A stretch of DNA of 64,000 bases from assembly GCA_017397725.1 (NCBI GenBank), contig JAFQIA010000002.1:1-64000 (forward strand), given 5' to 3'. Position 1 is the first letter of the stretch. Every line of letters starts with the position of its first letter. Positions 19,110 through 28,280 of this stretch are shown here, piece by piece. The notes under the pieces were generated by a model. The model had not been told where the DNA came from. It worked only from the letters and a program-made list of their open reading frames with translations, and searched no databases. Source of the DNA: Clostridia bacterium (lineage in GTDB: Bacteria; Bacillota; Clostridia; Monoglobales; Monoglobaceae). A program made the position numbers and the translations under genes.

Positions 19110-19970
19110 ATGGATTTTACTAATACCTTTGATAATTACGATTTTATAAAACTCGGAAAATTGAATCTTTCGTCAGATACTAAAATTGTAATTTTGTACG
19201 CCCGCTTTATGCACAACTCCGGTGCGGTCTGGACTCTGGATAAACACACCCATTCTTTTTATGAGCTGCATTTTCCTTTGATTGGCAACTGCGAACTGGC
19301 TCTGCAGGATGATTCTACGGTTTCTCTGGGGGTTAACGATTACATCCTGATTCACCCCAATACCGAGCATCGGTTTGCCAAATTCAGCGATGATTTTCTC
19401 CGGCTTTCCATCGCCTTTGACATTCAACACAACGACAAGCTTTTGGCAGAATATGACAAGTACGTTTTGAATCAGTCCACCGACCAGATTCGCCACCATC
19501 TGGACAAAATGCTGTCAGAATACCAGACCCAGAATCTGGGGTATCAGAATGTGGTGGATTTGCATATTCAGTCAGTTTTGATTGAGGTTTTGCGTATCTA
19601 CTCCTCCCTGTTGGAGATCCGTGAGGGAAAAGACAATATTTCGCAACAGATTTTCAATCGTGCGCTGGAGTTCATCCGGAACAATATTTCAATGAATATC
19701 ACCACCGAGGATGTGGCAAAAAACGTCAACTTAAGCTCCCGACAGCTCAACCGGATTTTTCATACCAACCTGAGTATGACCATCTCGGCGTTCATCAAAA
19801 ACGAGCGCATCTTAAGGGTGCGGGACCACTTGAAGAAAACCAGTCTTTCCTTAAAAGAAATTGCCGTCTTGACAGGGTTTAACGATGAGTATATCCTCTG
19901 TAAGACTTTCAAAAAGGCAACCGGTACCTCACCGGGAAAATATCGTGCCAACTACAAACGAAAACATTAA
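19110..19970 (+). CDS. AraC family transcriptional regulator with cupin sensor
   Basis: 286 residues. The N-terminal half (about 30-140) looks like an AraC-type cupin: HTHSFYELHFPLIG, then LGVNDYILIHPNTEHRFA, the usual sugar-sensing fold. The C-terminal 100 residues hold the two helix-turn-helix units of the family (ITTEDVAKNVNLSSRQLNRI and LKEIAVLTGFNDEYILCKTF), ending in the typical FKKATGTSPGKYR. The start has GGAGGG at 19099-19104. It is divergent from the nine-gene glycan operon and 26 bp upstream of a GH78 rhamnosidase. Inferred role: activating one or both in response to a sugar, perhaps L-rhamnose or a rhamnose-containing oligosaccharide. Confidence 0.92.
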   Translation: MDFTNTFDNYDFIKLGKLNLSSDTKIVILYARFMHNSGAVWTLDKHTHSFYELHFPLIGNCELALQDDSTVSLGVNDYILIHPNTEHRFAKFSDDFLRLSIAFDIQHNDKLLAEYDKYVLNQSTDQIRHHLDKMLSEYQTQNLGYQNVVDLHIQSVLIEVLRIYSSLLEIREGKDNISQQIFNRALEFIRNNISMNITTEDVAKNVNLSSRQLNRIFHTNLSMTISAFIKNERILRVRDHLKKTSLSLKEIAVLTGFNDEYILCKTFKKATGTSPGKYRANYKRKH

Positions 19971-19996
19971 AATACCTTTTACAAAGGAGAGTCCGT

Positions 19997-22372
19997 ATGA
20001 AATTATCCACGCGATTCATTAAGGCGACGAACGAGGTCTGTGACTTTGACCATTTTGTCCCTGCTCCTTATTTCAGGAAAAATTTCACCTTGGATTTTCA
20101 ACCGGAAAAAGCGGAAATCACCATTTGCGGGCTAGGGTTTTATGAACTTTATGTCAACGGCAAACACATCACCAAAGGTGCTCTTGCTCCCTATATCAGC
20201 AACATTGACCACCTTTGCTACTATGACAATTATGAGATTGCTTCCTTGCTGACTCCGGGAGAAAATGTCATCGGTGTAATTCTGGGTAACGGATTTCGCA
20301 ACTGTTGGGGCGGCTTTGCTTGGGGCCTAAACGAACTACCCGGTCGAGGTCCTGTAACCCTTGCCCTCTGTCTGGAGGCCGAGGACAACACCCATCATTT
20401 TGAGTTGGAGGCAGATGAGAGCTTTTTGACCCATCCCTCCCCCATCCTTCACGATGATTTGCGTATGGGCTATGACTATGATGCAAGAAGGGAGATTCCC
20501 AACTGGAATCTGGTGGACTTTGATGACAGTGCTTGGTCAAACGCCCTGCCGGAAACTACTCCTATTGGGAAAAAGCTACTCTGTGATGTAGAGCCCATTG
20601 CGGTAACCGATGAAATTCAGGCGATAGAAATCAAGCATTTTGACCGTCTGCCCTTTGCCTATAACAACTATGAAAAAATCCATTTTTCCTATGACCCCAG
20701 CTACATCCCCGCAGACGACGATGTGATTGAGCCCTTGGAGGAAACCTATCGGAACAATGTGTATGTCTACGATTTTGGAAAAACCATTGCAGGGGTGCCC
20801 AAACTGAAAATCAACGGCAAGCCGGGGCAAACCATCACCATCCGTTGCGGCGAGCACACCATCAACGGGAATTTTGCTGTCAACAATACCATCTTTATGC
20901 GCTCCCATATTCCCAGTGAGGCAGACCGCTATCTCAAGTATGGTCAGGTAGTCACCTTTACCTGTAAGGGCGGCGAAGAGGAATTGATTCCCAAATTCTC
21001 CTACTACGGAATGCGCTATGCCTATGTAGAGGGATTGGAAGAAGGACAGGCAACCAAGGATGCCCTCACTTGGCTGGAGATGCATTCCGATGTGAAAAAG
21101 CGTGGTTCCTTCTCCTGTTCCAATGAAATTACCAACAAGCTATATCAGGCGAGCATCGATACCGTTCTGCCCAATCTTTACTACTTTCCCACCGACTGTC
21201 CCCATCGGGAAAAGAACGGATGGACAGGGGATGCGTGGATTCCTGCAGAATATGTGCTGATGGATTTCAAGGCAGAAAAAACCTTGTCCGAATGGTTGCG
21301 CAGTGTCCGTGCCGCCCAGTTCCCCAACGGGGATATCCCCGCCATGGTACCCACCAACACCTTTGGCGGTGACTGCGGTCCGGTCTGGGCATTGGTTTGC
21401 GCCAAGTTGCCTTATTATATCTATCGTTTTACCGGAAATAAATCGGTCATCCTTGACAATGCCAAACTGATTCTTGGATATTTGGACCACATCACCGACA
21501 GGCTGAACGAGGACGGCTTATTTGATTACGGATTGCAGGATTGGAGAGACCCCACCTCTCCCACCAATGTACCGCAATCGCCCAAGGTGGTAACCTCCAG
21601 TATGGCATCCTTTGATATGGGTCAGGTGGGTGCATTCCTGTTCCGTCAGGCGGGACTTGACAAAGAGGCGGCGTATGCGCAAGCCTTTGCCGACCGGATG
21701 AAAAAGAATATCCGCGAGCACCTGATTGATTTTGATACCATGACCGTCCTTGGCAACTGCCAGACCTCCCAGTCCCTCGGCATTGTGTTGGGTGTGTTTG
21801 AACCCAACGAAATGCCCGCCGCCAAGGCAAGACTTTTAGAGATTATCCACCGTCAAGGGGATGCTTTTGCAACCGGACAATATGGCTATCGGCATCTGTT
21901 TGAGGCACTTGCCGAGATGGGAGAATATGAGCTTGGCTACAAGATGATGACTTCCTCCACTCCCCGAGGCTTTGGTTGGTTTATCGAGCAAGGCTTCCCC
22001 ACCCTGTGCGAAAGCTTCCGCAACCCCAAATGGCGGATTGCCGACTCCCGTTGCCATCCGGTATATGCAAACATCTCGGCATGGTTTATGCAGACCCTTG
22101 CAGGGCTGAAAATCAATCCCACTGCCACCGATGTAAATAGCTATGAAATATCTCCGGCGTTTGTGCAAGACTTGACCTTTGCAGAGGCAAGTCACAAAGA
22201 ATACGCTGTCCGTTGGGAAAAAGTAAGCAACGGTATTCAGCTCGCCATAAAAGCACCGAAAGACAGCCACGGCACCATCCGTCTGCCTGATGGCTACCGG
22301 TTCCCCGACGGAACCAATCTCCGCCCCTTAAACGGCAAGGTGGATTTGACCGAAACCATAATCTTAGCATAA
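19997..22372 (+). CDS. Alpha-L-rhamnosidase, glycoside hydrolase family 78
   Basis: 791 residues, no signal peptide, so probably cytosolic. N-terminal beta-sandwich domains (FRKNFTLDF, AEITICGLGFYELYVNGK, typical of GH78 domain D) precede an (alpha/alpha)6 catalytic domain. The family signature DCPHREKNGWTGDA starts at Asp400, with Glu405 the expected acidic residue of that motif. The region ends in a C-terminal beta-sandwich (GTIRLPDGYRF). GH78 enzymes invert and release L-rhamnose from rhamnogalacturonan, flavonoid or saponin glycosides. CAAAGGAGAG precedes the ATG. It is probably cotranscribed with the AraC regulator, and a strong hairpin terminator follows directly. Confidence 0.92.
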   Translation: MKLSTRFIKATNEVCDFDHFVPAPYFRKNFTLDFQPEKAEITICGLGFYELYVNGKHITKGALAPYISNIDHLCYYDNYEIASLLTPGENVIGVILGNGFRNCWGGFAWGLNELPGRGPVTLALCLEAEDNTHHFELEADESFLTHPSPILHDDLRMGYDYDARREIPNWNLVDFDDSAWSNALPETTPIGKKLLCDVEPIAVTDEIQAIEIKHFDRLPFAYNNYEKIHFSYDPSYIPADDDVIEPLEETYRNNVYVYDFGKTIAGVPKLKINGKPGQTITIRCGEHTINGNFAVNNTIFMRSHIPSEADRYLKYGQVVTFTCKGGEEELIPKFSYYGMRYAYVEGLEEGQATKDALTWLEMHSDVKKRGSFSCSNEITNKLYQASIDTVLPNLYYFPTDCPHREKNGWTGDAWIPAEYVLMDFKAEKTLSEWLRSVRAAQFPNGDIPAMVPTNTFGGDCGPVWALVCAKLPYYIYRFTGNKSVILDNAKLILGYLDHITDRLNEDGLFDYGLQDWRDPTSPTNVPQSPKVVTSSMASFDMGQVGAFLFRQAGLDKEAAYAQAFADRMKKNIREHLIDFDTMTVLGNCQTSQSLGIVLGVFEPNEMPAAKARLLEIIHRQGDAFATGQYGYRHLFEALAEMGEYELGYKMMTSSTPRGFGWFIEQGFPTLCESFRNPKWRIADSRCHPVYANISAWFMQTLAGLKINPTATDVNSYEISPAFVQDLTFAEASHKEYAVRWEKVSNGIQLAIKAPKDSHGTIRLPDGYRFPDGTNLRPLNGKVDLTETIILA

Positions 22373-22408
22373 AAAAATCCGTGTGGTAAAAACCACACGG
22401 ATTTTTTT
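22371..22408. terminator. Bidirectional Rho-independent terminator
   Basis: A perfect 17-bp stem (left arm 22371-22387, right arm 22392-22408, AAAA loop) with GC-rich core CCGTGTGG and A/T runs on both sides. It serves the converging rhamnosidase and GH32-like genes. Confidence 0.92.
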
Positions 22409-23930
22409 AATAAGGATTGGTTGCTGCCATCTCCCAACTATCGAGAGAGCATACCGCATCGGCATCCCCTATCAGCCAAACACCTCCGGCATCTTTACTC
22501 GGGAAGATGCGCCGACTGACTGCCTGCCGCCGATTGGCAAAGACCTCTACCACCGACCGGTCTACAAAAATGTCCAGTTCTAAATTTTCTCCGGCGTGGA
22601 GGGTAAATGGTGCCTCTTCTACCCCTTTGTTTTTGCCCTCAATGCCGCTGTTGGTGGTATCCACCACCAACTTGTTTCTCTGGACATCCAGATAAATCTC
22701 CGTATATTCGGTGCCATCTTTGCTGGCTCCTACCCTGATACCAACCTTATCCGCTTTTGTCCCATCCCAGACACCCTTGATTCTGCATCGGGTTCCATTC
22801 TTCACCGGAATAGTTCCATCCGGTCTAATCTCAAGCTCTTGATGATTGTACTGCAAACTATCAACCTCTTTGGCAGGTGCCATATGAAGCACTTCATCCT
22901 CCCACCAGACAGTGCGAGGAAGTGCGTAAACCCCGCTCCAGCCAAAGCGTTCCAAGTCATCTTCCGGATTATCCTTCAGCCAAGCCCATACAATGTGGCG
23001 GTTTTTATCATCAATCAACGCCTCCGGTGCAAAATAAGTAATATCCCGCCAAGACATTCTGCCGTGCACCTCGGGGTAAAACTTCTCTTCTTTTAAGGTT
23101 CCTACAAAATATTGACACCCTTTGTTATGTGCGATAAACAGCTGCAACCATTTTCCGGTCAGGTTCCCATTGGTTTCTGCATCATAAAGAGGTAAAAAGC
23201 TTGGACACATATCATCCTCGGTATGGTCGGGCCAATCATCTACCCCATTGGGTTCCACATCATAAAACCGATGGACAAACTCCCAGTTTTTCAAATCCTC
23301 CGACCGATAAAGCTCGGTCCATCCGCCCTGATAAAATGGGTCTGCGTGCTCTCCGGTTCCATATTCATCCAGCACCGGCTTGTTGCCGTACTGCATATAG
23401 TATTTGTCCCCTATCTTCCAGATATTGGACGGATCAGCGCTTCCCAGATGTATCACCTTTCCATCAATCATCGCATCACGAATTCCCTGCACGGTAGAAA
23501 CATCCGCCAACTGTTTCATCTGTTTCCAAGAGTCATAGGGCGGTTTTGCATAGGAAATGGCAATACCGCCAAAATCTCCGGGAATTTCAGGGTTAGGAAG
23601 TTTCCAATAAGACAGATATGCCGTCTTATCCTCATCCACAAAAGCACCGCCGCTAAAAGAGCTACCATCCCCATTGGTATAGGAAAGACAGTCGGGGCGA
23701 TGCCACCAATGCAATAAATCATGAGAAACCATATGTCCCCATTGATGCCGATCGGTTCCTACATTTCGATACAGATACATCAAATGGTACAAACCATCGG
23801 CAAAAAATGCCCCGTTGGGGTCAGCCGGGCCAAGCACAATATCTTCCGGCAACACAAAATGATAGGCCGGACGATACGGGTCCTTCATCAGTTTTTCTCT
23901 GGTCTCTCTAACGACATTACTCTTTTCCAT
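22407..23930 (-). CDS. GH32-like protein (sucrase/levanase fold) with altered catalytic motifs
   Basis: 507 residues, no signal peptide. The five-bladed propeller start is visible: PADPNG (nucleophile candidate Asp37, standing for family MNDPNG), SFSGGAF, then ADPSN at 165-169. The C-terminal sandwich has the GH32-type DRSVVEVFANRRQAVSRR. Two family motifs are changed: RDP is ADP, and the acid/base ECP motif aligns with Met241-Cys-Pro, preceded by Asp239-Asp240. The enzyme may use another acid, act on a non-fructan substrate, or only bind sugar. It lies 19 bp downstream of the ROK regulator and is probably cotranscribed with it. Confidence 0.75.
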   Translation of the reverse strand: MEKSNVVRETREKLMKDPYRPAYHFVLPEDIVLGPADPNGAFFADGLYHLMYLYRNVGTDRHQWGHMVSHDLLHWWHRPDCLSYTNGDGSSFSGGAFVDEDKTAYLSYWKLPNPEIPGDFGGIAISYAKPPYDSWKQMKQLADVSTVQGIRDAMIDGKVIHLGSADPSNIWKIGDKYYMQYGNKPVLDEYGTGEHADPFYQGGWTELYRSEDLKNWEFVHRFYDVEPNGVDDWPDHTEDDMCPSFLPLYDAETNGNLTGKWLQLFIAHNKGCQYFVGTLKEEKFYPEVHGRMSWRDITYFAPEALIDDKNRHIVWAWLKDNPEDDLERFGWSGVYALPRTVWWEDEVLHMAPAKEVDSLQYNHQELEIRPDGTIPVKNGTRCRIKGVWDGTKADKVGIRVGASKDGTEYTEIYLDVQRNKLVVDTTNSGIEGKNKGVEEAPFTLHAGENLELDIFVDRSVVEVFANRRQAVSRRIFPSKDAGGVWLIGDADAVCSLDSWEMAATNPY

Positions 23931-23949
23931 AAGAATTTATCCCACTTCC

Positions 23950-25044
23950 TTAAAATTTGTTAAAATAATTATCAAAAACGGTTGCGGCAGCACTGACCAC
24001 CTCGCTGAACGCACTGCCGGAATAGAGCTTGGGGCTTTCGCCGGTGATGGTGTTGTTCTTTAATCTTTTTGCAATGGCATCCATCAGCTTTTGCGGCTTA
24101 TAGTTGGCGGCACCGTGAAGAATCACACTTTCAAAGCCCAATATATTCACCGCGTTAATCAACACGCAGGAAAGATATTCTGCCTCCTTTTCAATCAAGG
24201 CATCATCTTCTGCATCCACCACCTCCTGCCAGCTTTGGTAGGGGGTTCCCTGCAGAATCGCAGGCATAGACGCATACTTTTCAATACAGCCCAAGTTCCC
24301 GCACTCACAGGGGATGCCGTTATAGGCAATGGAGGTATGTCCCAGCTCTGATGCGTGACGGAGCAGCTTGCCGGAATTCATAATTCCCGAACCGATGCCG
24401 TCGCTGACCACAAAGACCAGATAGTCCGTCCAGTCCTTTGCCAATCCGAAATATTTTTCCGAAAGGGCACGGCCTCCTGCCACATTTTCCAGATACACCT
24501 TTTTATCCAGAACATTCTTGAGTCGGAGACCAATATTTTCATAATGCCATTCATCAAAGTTGGTGGGGTTTAAGATGGTGGTATTCTGGGTATCCACCGG
24601 TCCCGGAGCCGTCACGCCGATGCCGTAAATTTTTTCTGCTTCAACACCGCTTTCCTCCACCAATTCCCCAATAGTTTTTACAATCTGCTTGAGCGCCTCC
24701 TTTTTGGGGGACACTTCCAAGCTTCTCTCACACACTACCCGACCGCTGATATCCACAATCCCGATTTTCACATGGCTTCGGGTAATATTCAGTCCCACTG
24801 CATACATAAAGTCCGGATTCAGCTTAAGACAAAGGGGGCGTCTGCCTATGGTTTTTTCCTCTGACCGGTATTCCTTTACCACACCATTCTTCATCAAATC
24901 ATCCACAATGATAGAAATGGCAGCCTTGGTCAGTGAAGTTTCCTTGGCAAGCTCGGCTCTGGAAAATTCGTATTTGCGAATCAAATCCAGAATCATTCTG
25001 CGATTCTTTTCCCTCATGGTCATCGCATTGGTCGCATTCATCAT
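23950..25044 (-). CDS. ROK family transcriptional repressor (NagC/XylR type)
   Basis: 364 residues from the ATG at 25044 (a second ATG at 25041 is possible). GGCGGGAG lies just upstream, whereas the frame further 5' has no ribosome site. The N-terminal winged helix (NRRMILDLIRKYEFSRAELA, TKAAISIIVDDLMKNG) is followed by the ROK sugar-kinase-like fold, with GIGVTAPGPVD and the zinc-binding CECGNLGCIEKYAS. Such proteins bind operators until a sugar or phosphosugar releases them. It is transcribed with the GH32-like gene and divergently from the glycyl radical enzyme operon, so it is the best candidate to bind the palindrome at 25184-25198. Confidence 0.92.
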   Translation of the reverse strand: MMNATNAMTMREKNRRMILDLIRKYEFSRAELAKETSLTKAAISIIVDDLMKNGVVKEYRSEEKTIGRRPLCLKLNPDFMYAVGLNITRSHVKIGIVDISGRVVCERSLEVSPKKEALKQIVKTIGELVEESGVEAEKIYGIGVTAPGPVDTQNTTILNPTNFDEWHYENIGLRLKNVLDKKVYLENVAGGRALSEKYFGLAKDWTDYLVFVVSDGIGSGIMNSGKLLRHASELGHTSIAYNGIPCECGNLGCIEKYASMPAILQGTPYQSWQEVVDAEDDALIEKEAEYLSCVLINAVNILGFESVILHGAANYKPQKLMDAIAKRLKNNTITGESPKLYSGSAFSEVVSAAATVFDNYFNKF

Positions 25045-25081
25045 CGGCTCTCCCGCCTTTCTTTTGCATCGTTCTGTGAAA

Positions 25082-25110
25082 ATTTTAGCACATTCTTTTC
25101 CCGCCGTCAA
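25082..25110 (-). promoter_or_regulatory. Candidate promoter of the ROK-GH32 operon
   Basis: On the minus strand TTGACG (25105-25110), 17-bp spacer and TAAAAT (25082-25087), about 38 bp before the ROK start at 25044. Confidence 0.65.
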
Positions 25111-25148
25111 TCATCTTGAAAACTTTCATAAAAATTCTTCATTCTGTA

Positions 25149-25177
25149 TTGACAAAATCTCTCCTATGGTTTATGAT
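25149..25177 (+). promoter_or_regulatory. Candidate sigma-A promoter of the glycyl radical enzyme operon
   Basis: TTGACA (25149-25154), 17-bp spacer, TATGAT (25172-25177). The expected start of transcription falls at about 25184, inside a 15-bp palindrome. Confidence 0.8.
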
Positions 25178-25183
25178 GTATTT

Positions 25184-25198
25184 GTTAAATGATTTAAC
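25184..25198. promoter_or_regulatory. Palindromic candidate ROK operator at the transcription start
   Basis: GTTAAATGATTTAAC is a perfect 7+1+7 inverted repeat immediately downstream of the -10 hexamer of the glycyl radical operon, where bound repressor would block initiation. AT-rich palindromes of this kind resemble known NagC/XylR-type sites in general character. Assignment to the divergent ROK protein is inference. Confidence 0.55.
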
Positions 25199-25218
25199 TA
25201 TGGAAAGTGGGTGAAACC

Positions 25219-25923
25219 ATGCAGATTTTCCAAAAAGGATTCAATTTCTCTCAGGACGGGCCGGGCAACCGTCTGGTTTATCATATTGCCGGATGTAATA
25301 TGCGATGTCTTTGGTGCTCCAATCCCGAGGGGATGCAGGAATCCAATACTCATACCACCTATTCCAAAGATACTCTTGTGGCTGAAGCAATCAGTTGTAA
25401 GCCTTTATTCTTTGACGGAGGCGGGGTGACCTTTACCGGCGGGGAGGCAACCCTGCACGCGGAAGAACTGATGGAAGTACTTCAGGCACTCAAAGAGGCA
25501 GGCATCCACACCGCAATCGAAACCAATGGAACCTCTCCCAAGCTGATGGAAATTCTTGCCTATGTCGATTATTTAATGATGGACTTTAAGCATTATGACG
25601 ATGCAATCTTAAAGAAATTCACCGGACTTGAGGGCAGTATCATCAAAGAGAATTATGCCGCCATCACCCAGAGTGGCAGACAATGCCACATCCGCATCCC
25701 GTTGATTAACGGGTTCAATGCAGATCATGCCCAAGGCTTTGCGGAGTTTTTATCCAAATTTCCTACCGACAACATTGTGTTTGAGTTCTTGAAATACCAT
25801 GAATTCGGCAAGGAAAAATGGCAGAGTGCGTATCAAATTACAGACGGGTTTGTCAATGAAGAACAGCTTGCGGCATTTCAGCAAGCCTTTGACAAACACG
25901 GACTTATTTACATAGAAACCTAA
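25219..25923 (+). CDS. Glycyl-radical-enzyme activating protein (radical SAM, PFL-activase type)
   Basis: 234 residues from the ATG at 25219. An in-frame GTG at 25207 lacks a well-placed ribosome site. The radical SAM motif CNMRCLWC places Cys26, Cys30 and Cys33 around a [4Fe-4S] cluster. FTGGEATL is the GGE motif binding the SAM amino group. The protein abstracts hydrogen from the conserved Gly of its partner enzyme, encoded 14 bp downstream. It is as short as pyruvate formate-lyase activase and lacks the inserted two-cluster ferredoxin domain common in activases of dehydratase-type partners. The Cys residues of such an insert are absent after the GGGVTFTGG stretch. Confidence 0.93.
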   Translation: MQIFQKGFNFSQDGPGNRLVYHIAGCNMRCLWCSNPEGMQESNTHTTYSKDTLVAEAISCKPLFFDGGGVTFTGGEATLHAEELMEVLQALKEAGIHTAIETNGTSPKLMEILAYVDYLMMDFKHYDDAILKKFTGLEGSIIKENYAAITQSGRQCHIRIPLINGFNADHAQGFAEFLSKFPTDNIVFEFLKYHEFGKEKWQSAYQITDGFVNEEQLAAFQQAFDKHGLIYIET

Positions 25924-25937
25924 AAGGAGGTCGTTTT

Positions 25938-28265
25938 ATGATTTATCAAACTTATGAAAACGGAGCTTTGACAACCATGGCAAAGGCACTGTATCAAGAG
26001 GAGCGTGCCATCAAGCGTCTGGACGGCTGGTTCCTCGCCAAGGAAACCGAAATGCTGACCGAGGAAAAGTACACAGGCTGTACGCCCGAGATAAAAAAGG
26101 CACATCTTTTGTGCGAGGTATTAAAAGCCATCCCCCTCTCTCTCAGCGAAAACGCAATTTTTGTTGGTGCACAACGGGATGCCTTTGCAAAGAGCTATGC
26201 GCTGATCAATCCGTCTTTTACCGTAGAGGGATTTTCCGGCTACTGTGACCCGCTTGCCATCTACAACGACATTGAACCCAATGAAGAATTTTCTGCAGAA
26301 CGCATCGACCGTGTCCGCACCTACACCAGCAAGACCAAGATGGTGGAGATGTTGAACAAGACCTATGACAAGGCAGAAACCTATACCAAAGAAGTTATCT
26401 TTTTTGTAGAGCAGGTAACCGGCCATGTGATTCCGGATTTCCGCTATGCACTCAAGCACGGCGTGGATGCGTTAATCAAAGAGGCAGAGGCAAAGGACGG
26501 CGAGTTCTACGAGGCGGCTGCCATTGCTCTTTCCGGCGTGAAAATCTTGATTGACCGCTACCTTGAGCTGATCAAAGAGCAGAAAAACACCTGCAATGAG
26601 GCACGCAAAGCCCAGCTCAATCTGCTGGAAACCAGCCTGAAGAACATCCGTTCTAATGGTGCAAGCAACCTTTACGAGGCATTGCAGCTTTACCTCCTTT
26701 TGTGGGAGATTATGTGTATGGAGCAGGCACCCAACCCCTATGCGTTCTCGGTGGGTAATGCGGACAGAATCTTTGAACCCTACCGTGGCGAACTGAGTCG
26801 GGAAGATGCCGCTGAATTGTTCAAGCACTTCTTGGTATTTTACAATGTAGGCGACCGAAGCTGGGCGATTTCTCAGAACGTCCTGGTTGGCGGACGGGAT
26901 ATGGAGGGCAACGATTTGACCTCTACTATGACCTATGCCATTATGGATGCTTATTATGATATGAACTTGCCCCAGCCGATTCTCTCGGTGAAGTTACATA
27001 AAAACACACCCAAAAAGCTGTATGAGGAAATGGGAAGATTCTTCTTCTCTGCCGGCGTGCTGACTCCCTCTTTGTTCAACGACGATGCCCTGTTTGAAGT
27101 CCTGAAAAACAATGGCGTGGACGAAAAAGATATCCCCGATTACTCGGTAGCAGGCTGTCAGGAGCCACTGATTATGGGTAAAGACAATGCCAACACCACC
27201 AACAGCTGGCTGAACCTGCCTAAGGTACTGGAGATGATGCTCACCGGCGGTTACTCTGCCATCACCGGCGAAAAGCTGATGGATGCAGAGGATTATAGCC
27301 TGACCAACTTCCGCGATGTATACTATCGCGTTCTGGACAAGGTGATTGACCAGATGACCGAATCTGCCAATGGTGCATCCTGTGCCCTATCTGAGCTGAA
27401 GGTTCCCTTCCTCAGCGTGTTTATGGGCGGTCTGGAATATGGTGCAGATATGCGTGACACCAAGGTGCAAGGCACCAAGTACAACGGCAGCGGATGTCTG
27501 GTTCACGGTCTGACCGTACTGGCAGACTCCTTTATTGCCATGGATAAGTTTGCAGAAAAATACCCCGACGGCAAGGAAATGCTGGTGGATGCAATCAAGA
27601 ACAACTTTGTCGGTTATGAAGAACTGCGTTCCTTCCTCCTCTCCTGTCCCAAATTCGGCAACAACATTGCTGAGGTTGACGACGAGGCACGGGAAATTGC
27701 GTTGCGGGTTTCCAAAATGCTGCGTGATAGAAAGAACTATCTGGGCAATCCCTTCCGCCCCGACTTCTCCAGCCCCTCGACCCACCTGACCTATGGTTAC
27801 TGGGTAGGTGCAACCCCCGACGGAAGAGAGAGCAGAGGCATGCTGGGCTACGGCGTTGACCCCCTCTACGGCGAGGCGTCCAACGGACTGGGATTCCGTA
27901 TGCTGTCCAATATGAAGCTGCCCTTTGAGGAATTCAATGGCGGCTATGCTTCCCACTTGGGTATTGACCCCAAATACTTCAAGGGTCAGGACTACTACGA
28001 AAAGGGCGAGGAATTCCACAAGCACATCATCGACCCCTTGTTCTTCAATGAGATGAAAGAGGGCGTTTCCCCCTTCTATCTCTATGTGAATGTGACCACA
28101 CCCGAAACCCTGCGCAAGGTCCTTGCAAACCCCGAAAAGTACGCACCCAGCGGTGTGTATATTATGCGAATCCACGGAACCTTTGTAAACTTCCTGGATT
28201 TGTCCCCTGCCATTCAGGAGGACATCATCGCAAGATTGGATTTGCATTCCACTTCCCTCTGCTAA
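25938..28265 (+). CDS. Glycyl radical enzyme of unknown substrate (PFL/dehydratase superfamily)
   Basis: 775 residues, the usual length. The active-site thiyl loop reads VAGCQEP with Cys407. Glu409 two residues on matches the C-x-E arrangement of dehydratase/lyase members rather than the paired Cys of pyruvate formate-lyase. Near the C terminus the radical-bearing Gly747 lies in RIHGTFVNFLDL, 28 residues from the end. His before and Thr after the Gly differ from the usual RVxG-aromatic pattern. AAAGGAGG precedes the ATG. It is flanked by its activase and by sugar kinase and isomerase genes under probable ROK control, so the substrate is likely a sugar, sugar alcohol or their derivative. It cannot be assigned to a described class from sequence alone. 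Confidence 0.88.
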   Translation: MIYQTYENGALTTMAKALYQEERAIKRLDGWFLAKETEMLTEEKYTGCTPEIKKAHLLCEVLKAIPLSLSENAIFVGAQRDAFAKSYALINPSFTVEGFSGYCDPLAIYNDIEPNEEFSAERIDRVRTYTSKTKMVEMLNKTYDKAETYTKEVIFFVEQVTGHVIPDFRYALKHGVDALIKEAEAKDGEFYEAAAIALSGVKILIDRYLELIKEQKNTCNEARKAQLNLLETSLKNIRSNGASNLYEALQLYLLLWEIMCMEQAPNPYAFSVGNADRIFEPYRGELSREDAAELFKHFLVFYNVGDRSWAISQNVLVGGRDMEGNDLTSTMTYAIMDAYYDMNLPQPILSVKLHKNTPKKLYEEMGRFFFSAGVLTPSLFNDDALFEVLKNNGVDEKDIPDYSVAGCQEPLIMGKDNANTTNSWLNLPKVLEMMLTGGYSAITGEKLMDAEDYSLTNFRDVYYRVLDKVIDQMTESANGASCALSELKVPFLSVFMGGLEYGADMRDTKVQGTKYNGSGCLVHGLTVLADSFIAMDKFAEKYPDGKEMLVDAIKNNFVGYEELRSFLLSCPKFGNNIAEVDDEAREIALRVSKMLRDRKNYLGNPFRPDFSSPSTHLTYGYWVGATPDGRESRGMLGYGVDPLYGEASNGLGFRMLSNMKLPFEEFNGGYASHLGIDPKYFKGQDYYEKGEEFHKHIIDPLFFNEMKEGVSPFYLYVNVTTPETLRKVLANPEKYAPSGVYIMRIHGTFVNFLDLSPAIQEDIIARLDLHSTSLC

Positions 28266-28280
28266 TAAAGGAGATTGTAT

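Noticed and set aside
25117..25128. TGAAAACTTTCA as a catabolite-response (cre) site
   Set aside because: It has only two bases between the half sites where cre has four and lacks the central CG.
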